Part shown: positions 26,913 through 35,141 of the stretch, piece by piece
Layout: the number at the start of each line of letters is the position of its first letter
Numbering within the stretch: position 1 is the first letter of the stretch
Assembly (NCBI GenBank): GCA_016794505.1
Contig: JAEUJZ010000188.1
Coordinates: forward strand, 62,001 to 126,000
Origin: Myxococcales bacterium
GTDB lineage: Bacteria > Myxococcota_A > Polyangia > Palsa-1104 > JAEUJZ01
Reading direction: 5' to 3'
DNA: 64,000 nt
Notes under the pieces: generated by a model
Seen by the model: only the letters and a program-made list of their open reading frames with translations
The model's database searches: none
Told to the model about the DNA's origin: nothing
Program-made: the position numbers and the translations under genes

Positions 26913-28100
26913 ATGCTGCTGGTCATAAGCACGCTGTTCTTCGCCTATGGCGGCATCCCGGCGTTTAACCGGCTGCTGCTGCAGGCCGCGATGGCGTTTT
27001 GTCAGGCTCGGCGAGCGCCGCTTTCCGTCTGGGCCTTGACCGATCCGCTGCCGCGTTCTGCTTCGTCTGCGGCGCGTTCTGCTTCGTCTTTGCCGGGGCC
27101 CGCGCCGTCGGATCCGGTGTCCCCGGTCGTTTCGGTCGCATCGCCGCACGCACCGGCCGCGGCCGAGCTAGAGCCCCCGTTTTTGCCGGCGTTTGTTCGC
27201 TATCAGCCCTGTGGCGGCGATCGCCGTCGCTTGATCGCGGGCGTGCTGGGCGAGCTAGGACGGCCGCTGCCGCTGGTCATCGGCCACGTCAACCTGGCCC
27301 CGCTCGGCCTGATCTGGCCCAGGCCCTATGGCGTCATTGCCCATGGCAGCGAGGTCTATGCCCGCCTGCCGCTTCTGCGTCGCCTGGGGCTTCTGCGCGC
27401 CGCGCGCGTCGCCTGCGTCAGCGATCACACGCGCGACTGCGTCCAGCGCCTGCAGGGCGTCGCCATGAATCGCTGCCTGCGCGTCGTCAATGCCCTGCCC
27501 GTCCTGCCGGCCCTGCCCGCCCCACGGCCCCCCATGGGCCCGCTGCGCCTGTTGTGCATCAGCCGCCTGCATCCTGACGAGCCCAAGGGCATCGATGCCC
27601 TGCTGCAGGCGCTCTGCTTGCTGCCGCCGCACCTGGCCCAGCTGACTGTGATCGGCGATGGACCGGCGCGTCCGGCGCTTCGGGCCTTGGCGACGGCCCT
27701 GCGGCTCGATGGCCAGCGCGTGCGCTTTCTGGGCGCCGTGCCCGATGCGGTCCGCGATGCCGAGCTGGATGCCTGCGACGTCTTCGTGCTGCCCAGCGAG
27801 GCCGAAGGCTTTGGCATCGTCTATCTAGAGGCGCTGGCCCGCGGCAAGCCCTGCATCGCCGCACAGGCCGGCGGCGCCCCCGAGATCGTCCGCGAGGGCG
27901 AGACCGGCTTCTTGGTGCCGACGCCCGTCCGCGCGCACATCCCCACCTTGGCCGCCGCCATCGTCAGCCTGAGCGATCCCGCCTTGCGAGCGCGACTGGG
28001 CCAGGCCGGGCGGCAGCGCGTCGAAGCCGCCCACACCCAAGCCGCCTTTACCGCGCAAGCCCAGGCGTTCTTTGCCGCGCTGTCATCTCGATCGCACTGA
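26913..28100 (+). CDS. Glycosyltransferase family 4 protein
   Basis: 395 residues with the GT-B layout. The N-terminal half includes a Ser/Pro/Ala-rich insert (about 45-90), then 'GVIAHGSEVYARLPLLRRLG' (shortened here to its HGSEVY core) and 'ACVSDHTRD'. The C-terminal half has the donor-binding motifs 'CISRLHPDEPKGIDALLQAL', 'VIGDGPARPALRALA' and 'VFVLPSEAEGFGIVYLEALA' with the E-x7-E pattern. It would transfer a sugar from an activated nucleotide donor to a glycan or lipid. No other polysaccharide genes flank it. It starts 20 bp after the lipoprotein gene and may be a read-through member of that operon. Confidence 0.85.
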   Translation: MLLVISTLFFAYGGIPAFNRLLLQAAMAFCQARRAPLSVWALTDPLPRSASSAARSASSLPGPAPSDPVSPVVSVASPHAPAAAELEPPFLPAFVRYQPCGGDRRRLIAGVLGELGRPLPLVIGHVNLAPLGLIWPRPYGVIAHGSEVYARLPLLRRLGLLRAARVACVSDHTRDCVQRLQGVAMNRCLRVVNALPVLPALPAPRPPMGPLRLLCISRLHPDEPKGIDALLQALCLLPPHLAQLTVIGDGPARPALRALATALRLDGQRVRFLGAVPDAVRDAELDACDVFVLPSEAEGFGIVYLEALARGKPCIAAQAGGAPEIVREGETGFLVPTPVRAHIPTLAAAIVSLSDPALRARLGQAGRQRVEAAHTQAAFTAQAQAFFAALSSRSH

Positions 28101-28192
28101 CCGATCGCGCCAGGTGAATTTCTATTCATGAATCATTGCTTGCCCTTGGGCCTGCTAGGCAGAATAGGCGCCCGAGAAGGAGACTCACGCCC

Positions 28193-29275
28193 ATGCCCAA
28201 AACCTCTGCAGCGTCGGGACGTAAGAAGTCGACCCCGACGAAGAAGTCCAAGAACGCCAGCAAAAGCAAAAAGAAAGCAGCCCGCTCGACCCAGCCGCGC
28301 AAGAAACCCAGCGCCCCGAAAAAGAAGGCCGCTGCCAGCCGCACGTCGGCGACCAAGAAGCCCGCAACCAGCAAGAGCAAGAAGAAGCCCGCGCGCAAGG
28401 TCGCAGGCAAGAAGCCGGCGCGCAGCAAGGCCACGACCCGCGCCCCATCCGCCGGGGGCAAGGCCCGCAGCACTCGCGCCGGCAGCCCGCGCACGCCGGC
28501 TCCCGTGCATGCAACGCTGCGCGAATTGGAAGGGGCGCTGAAAAAGCTGCCCAAGCTCGATATCGTTGCCCCCAACATTCCCGTCGAGCGCCTGGTCGCC
28601 GAAGGCGTTGAGCTGGCCAGCGTCGCCTGGCGCGATCTGCGCAAGCTCGAAACCGCCGGACTCGATCACCGCATCGTCGTCGAGCTGGGCAAGCGGGCGC
28701 AGGCCCTGTCAGAAGCCCAGGCCGAGCTGGTCGCGCTGCGCAGCCGCGGCCGCAGCAGCGAAGAAGAAGACCTCCTCGCCGAAGCCACCGAGCTGCGATC
28801 CGAAGCGCTGGCCGCCGGTCGCCTGGCTCTGCGCAACGATCCCATCGCGCTCAGCAAGCTCGACGATGTCGCCGAGGGCGAGGGGCTCGACGATCTGTTG
28901 CAGGACCTGCAGGACCTGGCCGCGCTCTTGCGCAGCTATGCCCGCGCCTACAGCCAAGTCGGCCTAAAGCCCAGCGAGCTCGCCAACTGGTCCGAGACCC
29001 TGCGCCTGCGCCTGTCGAAATACATCGCCGAGCGCCGGGCCGGTGACGCCGATCTCGCCGCCGCCAAGGACCTGCGCGACCGCGCCGCCACCTATCTGTC
29101 CGACGCCGTCGCCCTGACCCGCTTGACCGGCGCCTACGTCTTCCGCAAGGACCCCCGCAAGCTCTTGAACTACCGCAGCGGCTACAACGCCGAGCGCCGA
29201 GCGCGAAAAGGCGATCCCGGCACGCCGCCATCGCCCCCCGCACCACCGACCCCGCCCTCCGACGACAACAAATAG
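28193..29275 (+). CDS. Histone H1-like, Lys-rich N-terminus with helical domain
   Basis: 360 residues. The first ~105 are almost only Lys, Ala, Ser, Pro, Thr and Arg with repeated 'KKPA/KKAA' units, closely resembling eukaryotic H1 tails and bacterial H1/HctB-like proteins. The rest is a helical, mixed-charge domain ('RELEGALKKLPKLD', later 'DDLLQDLQDLAALLRSYAR') without known family, ending in a Pro-rich tail. The tail should bind DNA or RNA or polyanions, so a nucleoid-associated role is likely (inference). The start at 28193 has AAGGAGA 9 bases upstream. The 21-bp minisatellite begins 31 bp after its stop. Confidence 0.72.
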   Translation: MPKTSAASGRKKSTPTKKSKNASKSKKKAARSTQPRKKPSAPKKKAAASRTSATKKPATSKSKKKPARKVAGKKPARSKATTRAPSAGGKARSTRAGSPRTPAPVHATLRELEGALKKLPKLDIVAPNIPVERLVAEGVELASVAWRDLRKLETAGLDHRIVVELGKRAQALSEAQAELVALRSRGRSSEEEDLLAEATELRSEALAAGRLALRNDPIALSKLDDVAEGEGLDDLLQDLQDLAALLRSYARAYSQVGLKPSELANWSETLRLRLSKYIAERRAGDADLAAAKDLRDRAATYLSDAVALTRLTGAYVFRKDPRKLLNYRSGYNAERRARKGDPGTPPSPPAPPTPPSDDNK

Positions 29276-29306
29276 CTCGCTCGACGGGCGCCCCCCACTT
29301 CGTACG

Positions 29307-29474
29307 CGTACGAAGCCCCTCCCCCTGCGTACGAAGCCCTTCCCCCTGCGTACGAAGCCCCTCCCCCTGCGTACGAAGCCCCTCCCCCTGCCTACGAAGC
29401 CCCTCCCCCTGCGTACGAAGCCCTTCCCCCTACGCACGAAGCCCCTCCCCCTGCGTACGAAGGCTATCCCCGCT
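29307..29474. repeat. 21-bp minisatellite, about eight units
   Basis: Units begin with CGTACGAAGCCC and recur at 29307, 29328, 29349, 29370, 29391, 29412, 29433 and 29454, each exactly 21 bp. They end in CTCCCCCTG or CTTCCCCCTG. The last unit is degenerate. Differences between units are single bases. Most units carry the CGTACG palindrome and a C-rich block. The array sits between the H1-like gene and tRNA-Arg. Read on the minus strand it gives a 7-residue repeat (GRGFVRR), but I do not think it is translated. Confidence 0.92.
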
Positions 29475-29524
29475 TCATAGGAAGGCCTTCCCCGGATGCG
29501 GTGCACAGCGACTTGCACCAGCGG

Positions 29525-29598
29525 CGCGCTCGGCAGGAATCGAACCTGCGACCCTCGGCTTAGAAGGCCGATGCTCTATCCGACTGAGCTACGAGCGC
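29525..29598 (-). tRNA. tRNA-Arg (anticodon TCT)
   Basis: On the minus strand the sequence folds as a full cloverleaf. The acceptor stem GCGCTCG pairs with CGAGCGC. The D-arm is GCTC...GAGC, the anticodon loop CTTCTAA is closed by CGGC/GCCG and gives anticodon TCT, and the T-arm contains GGTTCGATTCC. The discriminator is G and CCA is not encoded. It decodes AGA, a rare codon in this GC-rich DNA. Confidence 0.95.
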
Positions 29599-29919
29599 AG
29601 CGAGGGCCGGACTCTATCAGAACGCCGCGGCTGGGGGAACATTTCCTGGCCGGGCTGCGGCCCCCGCGATCGCGACCCCACGGGCCCGGCAGAAGCCTGC
29701 GTCCATCCCCCGCAAGATGCCCCGCATGCGAAGCGAAGTGCCCGCCTTGAAACGGGAAGCTTGACAGGGATTGGGAATCCTTGATACCAACCAGGACTCG
29801 CCTCGTCTTCGCTGCGTCCGGGGAGGTCCGGTCCGCATGGGTGGACAGATGAATATCTGACCGGCCCGACGATAAGCAGCCCCAGACAGGCCCCCGTCGA
29901 ACTTGGAAGGAGAGCGTCC
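29599..29919. other. Intergenic region between tRNA-Arg and rpmH
   Basis: 321 bases with no convincing gene; the long minus-strand ORFs through it have no recognisable product. It holds the rpmH promoter candidate at 29761-29789 and a ribosome binding site (GGAAGGAGA) just before rpmH. In many bacteria dnaA lies on this side of rpmH, but neither dnaA nor DnaA-box clusters were seen here. Confidence 0.6.
29761..29789 (+). promoter_or_regulatory. Candidate sigma-70 promoter for rpmH operon
   Basis: A perfect -35 TTGACA lies at 29761-29766. The sequence TTGATACC follows 15-17 bases later and offers an imperfect -10 (GATACC/ATACCA). It points toward rpmH, leaving a leader of about 125 bases. The -10 match is weak. 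Confidence 0.42.
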
Positions 29920-30069
29920 GTGAAGCGCACGTACCAGCCCCACAACACCCGTCGCCGCCGTGTCCATGGGTTCCGTGCCCGCATGTCGACCCGCGGAGGT
30001 CGCGAGGTCCTGAACAACCGCCGCCGCAAGGGGCGCAAGCGCCTGACGGTGAAAGTGGCGCAGAAGTAA
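29920..30069 (+). CDS. rpmH: 50S ribosomal protein L34
   Basis: A 49-residue, Arg/Lys-rich protein starting at GTG: it begins MKRTYQPHNTRRRR and continues 'HGFRARMSTRGGREVLNNRRRKGR', recognisable as L34 throughout (length 44-50 in the family). A strong ribosome binding site (GGAAGGAGAG) lies 6 bases upstream. It is followed by a terminator-like hairpin and by rnpA, the standard order. Confidence 0.97.
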   Translation: MKRTYQPHNTRRRRVHGFRARMSTRGGREVLNNRRRKGRKRLTVKVAQK

Positions 30070-30096
30070 CGATCGCGGGTTCCCCTCCTGTCTTGT

Positions 30097-30124
30097 ACGC
30101 CCTGACCTGGGGGCGGCGTTTTTT
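30097..30124 (+). terminator. Terminator or attenuator between rpmH and rnpA
   Basis: ACGCC (30097-30101) pairs with GGCGT (30115-30119), enclosing a C/G-rich loop that can extend the stem, and is followed by six T residues. It lies 27 bp after rpmH. Partial termination here would set the excess of L34 over RNase P protein, as is usual for this operon. Confidence 0.55.
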
Positions 30125-30175
30125 CGTACCGCAAGCAGAGTCCCCCGTCGTTGGTTTCTGCCCTTCGCCTGCCTG

Positions 30176-30604
30176 ATGTCCCAGCCCAGCGTGGCGAGTC
30201 CATCGCCTTCGTATCGCCTGCGCAAGCACGAGCGCTTGCTGTCGCGCCGCGACTTTTTGCGCGTCCAGGGCGATGGACAGAAAGTCATCACTCCACACTT
30301 TCTTTGGTTTGCCTGCCCGAGCACCGTCGGGATGCTGCGCTTTGGCGTCACGGTCTCAAAGCGGGTGGGCTCGGCGGTCGTGCGGAACCGCGTCAAGCGG
30401 CTCTTGCGCGAGGCCTTTCGTCTGCACAAAGCACGTTTCTGCGATCCGCTCGATGTCGTGGCCATTGCTCGCGGGGATGCCGCGACGGTGGCGCTGCGCG
30501 AAGTCGAGCGCGAGCTAGCCGATGCCGCACGCCGTTTGCGCCCTTCCAGTCGCAGCGAATCGCGGACCAGCCCTTGCACTCGACAGGGCCCTCGGATTAT
30601 CTAG
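30176..30604 (+). CDS. rnpA: Ribonuclease P protein component
   Basis: 142 residues. The family signatures are present: 'RLRKHERLLSRRDFLRV' (first helix and strand), 'FGVTVSKRVGSAVVRNRVKR' with the RNR-type RNA-binding motif ('VRNRVKRLLREAFR'), and 'DVVAIARGDA'. It binds the catalytic RNase P RNA and helps cleave pre-tRNA 5' leaders. A short basic, Ser-rich C-terminal extension goes beyond the usual end. It is followed after 11 bp by yidD. Confidence 0.93.
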   Translation: MSQPSVASPSPSYRLRKHERLLSRRDFLRVQGDGQKVITPHFLWFACPSTVGMLRFGVTVSKRVGSAVVRNRVKRLLREAFRLHKARFCDPLDVVAIARGDAATVALREVERELADAARRLRPSSRSESRTSPCTRQGPRII

Positions 30605-30615
30605 AGCGCGTGAAG

Positions 30616-30882
30616 ATGGAACGCCCACTGCCCGCCCTTGTGTCGATGCCGAAGTCCGTGGCCGTGGGGGGTGTCCTTCTGATTCTGCGCCTGTATCAGC
30701 GCGTGCTGTCTCCGCTTTTGTCGGCCTTGCCGGGCTCGGGCTGTCGCTTTTATCCCTCGTGCTCGGAATATGCGGCGCAGGCGGTGACCCGGTATGGCGT
30801 TCTGCGTGGCGGAGCCCGCGCTGTGCGTCGACTGTGCCGCTGCCATCCGTTTCACAAGGGCGGGTTTGATCCGCTCACCTGA
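30616..30882 (+). CDS. yidD: Membrane protein insertion efficiency factor YidD
   Basis: 88 residues. It has the complete YidD core: 'LILRLYQRVLSPLL', then 'CRFYPSCSEYAAQAVTRYG' and 'RLCRCHPFHKGGFDPL'. The Cys-rich YPSCSEYA box is diagnostic. It is a small peripheral inner-membrane protein that helps YidC-dependent insertion. The start is set at the ATG at 30616; a GTG two codons upstream (30610) and an ATG at 30646 are alternatives. Its stop overlaps the ribosome binding site (GAGGAG) of yidC. Confidence 0.93.
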   Translation: MERPLPALVSMPKSVAVGGVLLILRLYQRVLSPLLSALPGSGCRFYPSCSEYAAQAVTRYGVLRGGARAVRRLCRCHPFHKGGFDPLT

Positions 30883-30898
30883 GGAGTCCGAAGTCCCC

Positions 30899-32713
30899 AT
30901 GGAAAATGAAAAAAGGGCCCTGGTTGCAGTCGGGCTGTCATTGCTGGTCCTTTTGGCTTGGCCCTATCTGATGAGCCGCTGGCCTGGCTCGCAGCCGGCC
31001 CAGGCGCCTTCGACCAGTCAGCCGAACACAACCCCGGCCATTGCCGCGACGACGCCCACGCCGGCACCGGCCGCCGCGGCGGCACCGGCTGAAGCCGCGA
31101 CGCCGACGGCAATCGCCGAGCAGATCACGACCGTCGAGCGCCCCGGCCTGTATCGCGCGCTGGTCAGCAGCCAGGGCGCGACGCTGGTTCGCTATGAGCT
31201 ACTCGATCCCAAGTATCGCAGCCGCGATCACCGCCGCCTGGTGCCCAACAAAGCCGGGGGCGCGCCGATTCTGGAACGCAGCCAGCTAGAGGGACCGACG
31301 AACCTGCTTGCGGGCTATCGCCCTTCGCTGCAGACGCGCTTTTCCAGCGGCTTTGCCATGCCCGAAAACGCCGCGTTTGTGCTGGCCGCAGACGAGACGC
31401 TGCCCGACCAAGGCCGCCGCCTGACCTATGTCCACGAAACCGGCGAGTACCGCCTGCAAAAGACGCTGCTCTTCCCAGCGAAGGCGTATCAGGTCTTGGT
31501 GCAGGTGGTGGTGCAGAACCGCAAGAGCCAGCGCGTCGACTATCACCTGTCGGTGTCGCTCGATGGCTTCCAAGATCCATCGCAGAAGCCGGGCGGTGTG
31601 TTCTCGGCGCGCGTGCCGCAGAACGAAGCGACCTGGGGCCGCGGCAAGAAGATGTATCACATCGATCTTGAAGGCCTGCAGAACAACAAGGCCGACGCGG
31701 ACGACCTGCGCGGCGACATCCGCTGGATCGGCATTGGCCAGCAGTACTTCTTGGTCGCGCTGGCCCTGCCCTACGGCGGACAGATCGGCGACAAGCTGGC
31801 CCGCGTCGGAGCCGATGGCAACGGCGCGATCAGCGTCTCGGCCGAGCTTGCCGAGCACACACTAAATCCCGGCGAGTCGCGCGAGTATTACTTCACGGCC
31901 TATGCCGGCCCCAAGCTGCCCGAGCTTCTCGACTCTGTCAGTGTCGGTGGGCAGACCGCGAACCTCGGCAGCTCGATCGACTATACGTTTGAAGTGCTGG
32001 CCCGCCCGATGCTGTGGGTGCTGCGGCAGATCTATGACTGGTGCCACAACTGGGCGCTGGCCATCGTCCTTCTGACGCTGCTCGTCAAGATCCTGCTGTT
32101 CTATCCATCGCATCGCGCGACGGTGTCCTCGCAGTCCATGGCTGAGCTGAAGCCGCAGATCGACGCGCTGCAGGCCAAGTTCCCCGACGATAAGGCCCGC
32201 CTGAACCAAGAGATGATGGAGCTGTATCGCAAGCATCGCATCAACCCGCTCGGCGGCTGCTTGCCCATCCTCCTGCAGATGCCGATCTATTTCGCGCTGT
32301 ACTCGATGCTCGGCAACGCCGTCGAGCTGTATCACGTGCGGCTATTTTGGATCTCGGACCTGACGGCGGCGGATCCGTACTTCGTGCTGCCGCTGGTGAC
32401 CGGCGCGCTGATCTTCGTGCAGAGCAAGTATCTAAGCCCGCTGCCGGCGACGCCCGAGCAGCGCACGATGGTGACGATGATGCCGCTTATGTTCACCGTC
32501 TTTACCATCTTTGTGCCGGCGGGCCTGACGGTGTACATCCTGACCAACACGGTGCTGGGCATGGTGCAGCAGGTGATTACCAAGCGCATCCTGCCGCCCA
32601 AGAAGATGGATGCCAGCGCCGCAACCGTCGTCGATGCCGCCGCGCCAGGTGGCTCGCCAGCGGGGGCTCCACCCCGACGCAAGGCCAAGGCCACCGAGAA
32701 GTCCAAGGGATGA
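30899..32713 (+). CDS. yidC: Membrane protein insertase YidC
   Basis: 604 residues, Gram-negative type. There is an N-terminal signal-anchor ('ALVAVGLSLLVLLAWPYLM'), an Ala/Pro/Thr-rich linker, and the large periplasmic P1 domain (about 80-360). The C-terminal five-helix insertase core follows, with 'NWALAIVLLTLLVKILLFYP', 'LGGCLPILLQMPIYFALY' and 'TVYILTNTVLGMVQQ'. A cytoplasmic Lys/Ala-rich tail ends the protein. It inserts membrane proteins alone or with SecYEG. Its stop overlaps the mnmE start (ATGA). Confidence 0.95.
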   Translation: MENEKRALVAVGLSLLVLLAWPYLMSRWPGSQPAQAPSTSQPNTTPAIAATTPTPAPAAAAAPAEAATPTAIAEQITTVERPGLYRALVSSQGATLVRYELLDPKYRSRDHRRLVPNKAGGAPILERSQLEGPTNLLAGYRPSLQTRFSSGFAMPENAAFVLAADETLPDQGRRLTYVHETGEYRLQKTLLFPAKAYQVLVQVVVQNRKSQRVDYHLSVSLDGFQDPSQKPGGVFSARVPQNEATWGRGKKMYHIDLEGLQNNKADADDLRGDIRWIGIGQQYFLVALALPYGGQIGDKLARVGADGNGAISVSAELAEHTLNPGESREYYFTAYAGPKLPELLDSVSVGGQTANLGSSIDYTFEVLARPMLWVLRQIYDWCHNWALAIVLLTLLVKILLFYPSHRATVSSQSMAELKPQIDALQAKFPDDKARLNQEMMELYRKHRINPLGGCLPILLQMPIYFALYSMLGNAVELYHVRLFWISDLTAADPYFVLPLVTGALIFVQSKYLSPLPATPEQRTMVTMMPLMFTVFTIFVPAGLTVYILTNTVLGMVQQVITKRILPPKKMDASAATVVDAAAPGGSPAGAPPRRKAKATEKSKG

Positions 32714-34179
32714 GCACCGCGCGCCCGACCATCGCCGCCATCAGCAGCGGCAGCGGCGGTGGCGTCGGCATCGTTCGCATCAGCGGCCCGCAGGCCGAGT
32801 CCATCGCCCGCCGCATCTGCCAGCCCGTTCCTCAGGACCTCGTCAGCCATCGTCTGTATCTGGGCCATGTCTTTGCACCCAGCGAAGCGCCGCCGATACA
32901 GGCCCATGAAGCGAATGACGCTGCGCCCTCGCCACCGGGGCTGCGACGGGATCCGCGAGCGGCCGTGGATCAGGTGCTGTTCTGCCTGATGCGCGGCCCA
33001 CACTCGTACACGGGCGAAGATGTGCTGGAACTACACGGCCATGGTGGAGCGCGCAACCTGCGGCGGCTGCTCGATGCCTGCCTGGCCGCCGGAGCCCAGG
33101 CCGCAGGTCCCGGCGAATTTACGCGACGGGCCTTTCTGGCCGGCAAGATCGATCTGACCCGCGCCGAAGCCGTGGCAACGCTGATCGAGGCGCAGTCGGA
33201 TCAAGCCCTGCGTCATGCGCAGCGGCAGCTAGCCGGTGAGCTGGGTCAGACGATTGCTGAGCTGCGCCGCCGTGTCGTCGAGCTCTTGGCGGAATTTGAA
33301 GGCCGGCTCGACTTTCCTGAAGCCGAAGACGAAGACCCCGCCACCGCCGAGCGCTGCCAGCGAGCGCTGCGCGGGCTGCATGCGCAGGTGCAGCGGCTCG
33401 GCAACAGCTTCCGTCAGGGGGGCAAGGCCGTCTCGGGTGGCGTCGAGATCGCGGTGATCGGCCGCCCCAACGTCGGCAAGTCGAGCCTGATCAATGCACT
33501 GTGCGGCAGCGAGCGCGTCCTGGTCGATGCCCAGCCCGGCACGACGCGCGACTTCGTCGAGGTGCGCAGCGACTGGCCGCTTTCGCCAAGCGATGCAGCC
33601 CAGCCGCCCGTCATGCTGCCCGTGGTTCTCATCGACACGGCCGGCCAGCACGAAGCGGCAAGCCACCTGGAACAGCACGGCATGCGCCTGGCACGAACCC
33701 GCTTGGCCCACGCCGATCTGCTGCTGTTTGTCGTCGATGGAACCATGGGTATCACGCCGGAAGACGCGCAGCTTCTGGCCGAGCTGCCCGCGGATCGCCC
33801 GCGCCTTGTGCTGTGGAACAAGATTGATCGCAAGGGCTGCCTGCCGCCTCCCGAGGATCGTTCGACGGTGCGCTGCTCAGCCCTGTGCGGCTGGGGCTTG
33901 GACACGCTGCGCCGCACAGTGGCAGAGCTGCTGGCACCGCGCCTCAGCAGCGACGATGAAGTCTTGGTGACCAGCGCCCGCCAAGCCGCGCTCTTGACGC
34001 AGACAGCGACCGCGCTTTCGCAAGCGCTCGCGGCCCTGTCCGATCAGCCCCAGACCGCGACCGTGCTGGTGGCCGGCGAGCTGCGCGTGGCCGCCGCCCG
34101 TCTCAGCGAGCTTCAGGGAGACGACGTGCAAGAGGGCGTTCTGGATGCCATCTTTTCCCGCTTCTGCGTCGGCAAATAG
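32710..34179 (+). CDS. mnmE: tRNA modification GTPase MnmE
   Basis: 489 residues. The N-terminal tetrahydrofolate-binding domain includes 'GGVGIVRISGP' and 'SYTGEDVLELHGHGG'. A helical domain follows, then an inserted G domain with 'GRPNVGKSSLINAL' (G1), 'GTTRD' (G2), 'DTAG' (G3) and 'NKID' (G4). It ends with 'IFSRFCVGK', the C-terminal cysteine motif of MnmE. With MnmG it makes the carboxymethylaminomethyl group on wobble U34 of tRNAs. mnmG is not in this window. A Pro/Ala-rich insert lies near residues 60-85. It overlaps yidC by 4 bp. Confidence 0.95.
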   Translation: MSTARPTIAAISSGSGGGVGIVRISGPQAESIARRICQPVPQDLVSHRLYLGHVFAPSEAPPIQAHEANDAAPSPPGLRRDPRAAVDQVLFCLMRGPHSYTGEDVLELHGHGGARNLRRLLDACLAAGAQAAGPGEFTRRAFLAGKIDLTRAEAVATLIEAQSDQALRHAQRQLAGELGQTIAELRRRVVELLAEFEGRLDFPEAEDEDPATAERCQRALRGLHAQVQRLGNSFRQGGKAVSGGVEIAVIGRPNVGKSSLINALCGSERVLVDAQPGTTRDFVEVRSDWPLSPSDAAQPPVMLPVVLIDTAGQHEAASHLEQHGMRLARTRLAHADLLLFVVDGTMGITPEDAQLLAELPADRPRLVLWNKIDRKGCLPPPEDRSTVRCSALCGWGLDTLRRTVAELLAPRLSSDDEVLVTSARQAALLTQTATALSQALAALSDQPQTATVLVAGELRVAAARLSELQGDDVQEGVLDAIFSRFCVGK

Positions 34180-34319
34180 CGGCTTTTGTTTTTGACTGCG
34201 CCGAGCCTCTTTGTTAGCGTGGCGCAGGTCTTTTTGTCCGATGAGCAGTTCGCCTCTCAAGCCTAGGCTGTTTGAGGGGCGCGGCTCGCCCGCACAAGAG
34301 ACGACGCAAGGAGCCCGTT

Positions 34320-35132
34320 GTGAGCAACCAGACCTCCGACTCCACCCCGAACCGCCGCGACGACGACGAACCCGAGCGCGCGATCAGTCGTAAGCCCGTT
34401 CGCCCGACCCAGAGCACCGTAGACGCGCTGGCCGATGTGCCTGAGCGCTTCGCCGATCTGTGGCAGCGCTTCGCCGCAAAGGTGATGGCCTATTTCAGCC
34501 GGGCCCTGCTGATCACCGTCGGCGGCCTGATTGCCTTTACCGCGGCCTGGGGCATTGGCCAGTGGATGGAAGCGCGCCGCGAAAAAGCCACCGATCTTCT
34601 GGGCAAAGCCATTCACATCGCCGAAGCCGACCTGTTGCGCGAAGGCGAAAAGGAAGATCCCGAGGCGGATCCACCGCGCTACAAGACCGCCAAAGAGCGC
34701 AGCGAGGCCGTGTTCAAGGCCGTTGATGCACTGAGTCAGCAGTACGGCAGCAGCGATGCCGCCAAGCGTGGGGCCCTGCTCAAGGCTGGCCTGCTGTACG
34801 ACCAAGGCAAGCATGCCGAGGCGGAAGCCATCTATCGCTCGTTCGTTGACTCGAAGCCGGCCGATGCGTCGCTTTTGGTCATGGCCAACGAAGGTCTGGG
34901 CCTGTGCGCCGAAGCGCGATCCGACTTCGCCGCGGCCTTTGCCGCCTTTGATCGCCAGGCCAGCGAGCCCTTTGCCCGCGATCGCGCCCGCCTGCACCAA
35001 GCCCGCGTCTATGTGAAGCAGGGCAACAAGCAGAAGGCCATCGACATGTACAAAGAGCTTCTCGCCAAGGCCGGCTCGCAGAGCCCGATTCGCGACGAAG
35101 TTCAGAACCGCCTCGCCGCGCTAGAGCCTTAG
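34320..35132 (+). CDS. YfgM-like TPR membrane protein
   Basis: 270 residues starting at a GTG with AAGGAG 7 bases upstream. A charged, disordered N-terminus (about 1-50) precedes one transmembrane helix (about 63-82, 'ALLITVGGLIAFTAAWGIG'). TPR-like helical pairs fill the rest ('GALLKAGLLYDQGKHAEAEAIY', cut short; later 'ARVYVKQGNKQKAIDMY'). The layout and the next gene (BamB-like) reproduce the yfgM-bamB pair of other proteobacteria, where YfgM is an ancillary subunit of the SecYEG translocon. Der, the usual third gene, is absent. It lies 140 bp after mnmE. Confidence 0.78.
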   Translation: MSNQTSDSTPNRRDDDEPERAISRKPVRPTQSTVDALADVPERFADLWQRFAAKVMAYFSRALLITVGGLIAFTAAWGIGQWMEARREKATDLLGKAIHIAEADLLREGEKEDPEADPPRYKTAKERSEAVFKAVDALSQQYGSSDAAKRGALLKAGLLYDQGKHAEAEAIYRSFVDSKPADASLLVMANEGLGLCAEARSDFAAAFAAFDRQASEPFARDRARLHQARVYVKQGNKQKAIDMYKELLAKAGSQSPIRDEVQNRLAALEP

Positions 35133-35141
35133 GCGAGCCGG

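Noticed and set aside
29307..29474. CRISPR array
   Set aside because: Units are contiguous 21-bp repeats with no unique spacers, and no cas genes are nearby.
28964..29518. Minus-strand frame with seven-residue repeats (GRGFVRR)
   Set aside because: The repeats come from the minisatellite, whose 21-bp period keeps any frame open; the rest is antisense to the H1-like gene and no ribosome site is seen.
29599..29919. Chromosomal origin of replication
   Set aside because: No DnaA box cluster, dnaA gene or AT-rich unwinding region was seen near rpmH.
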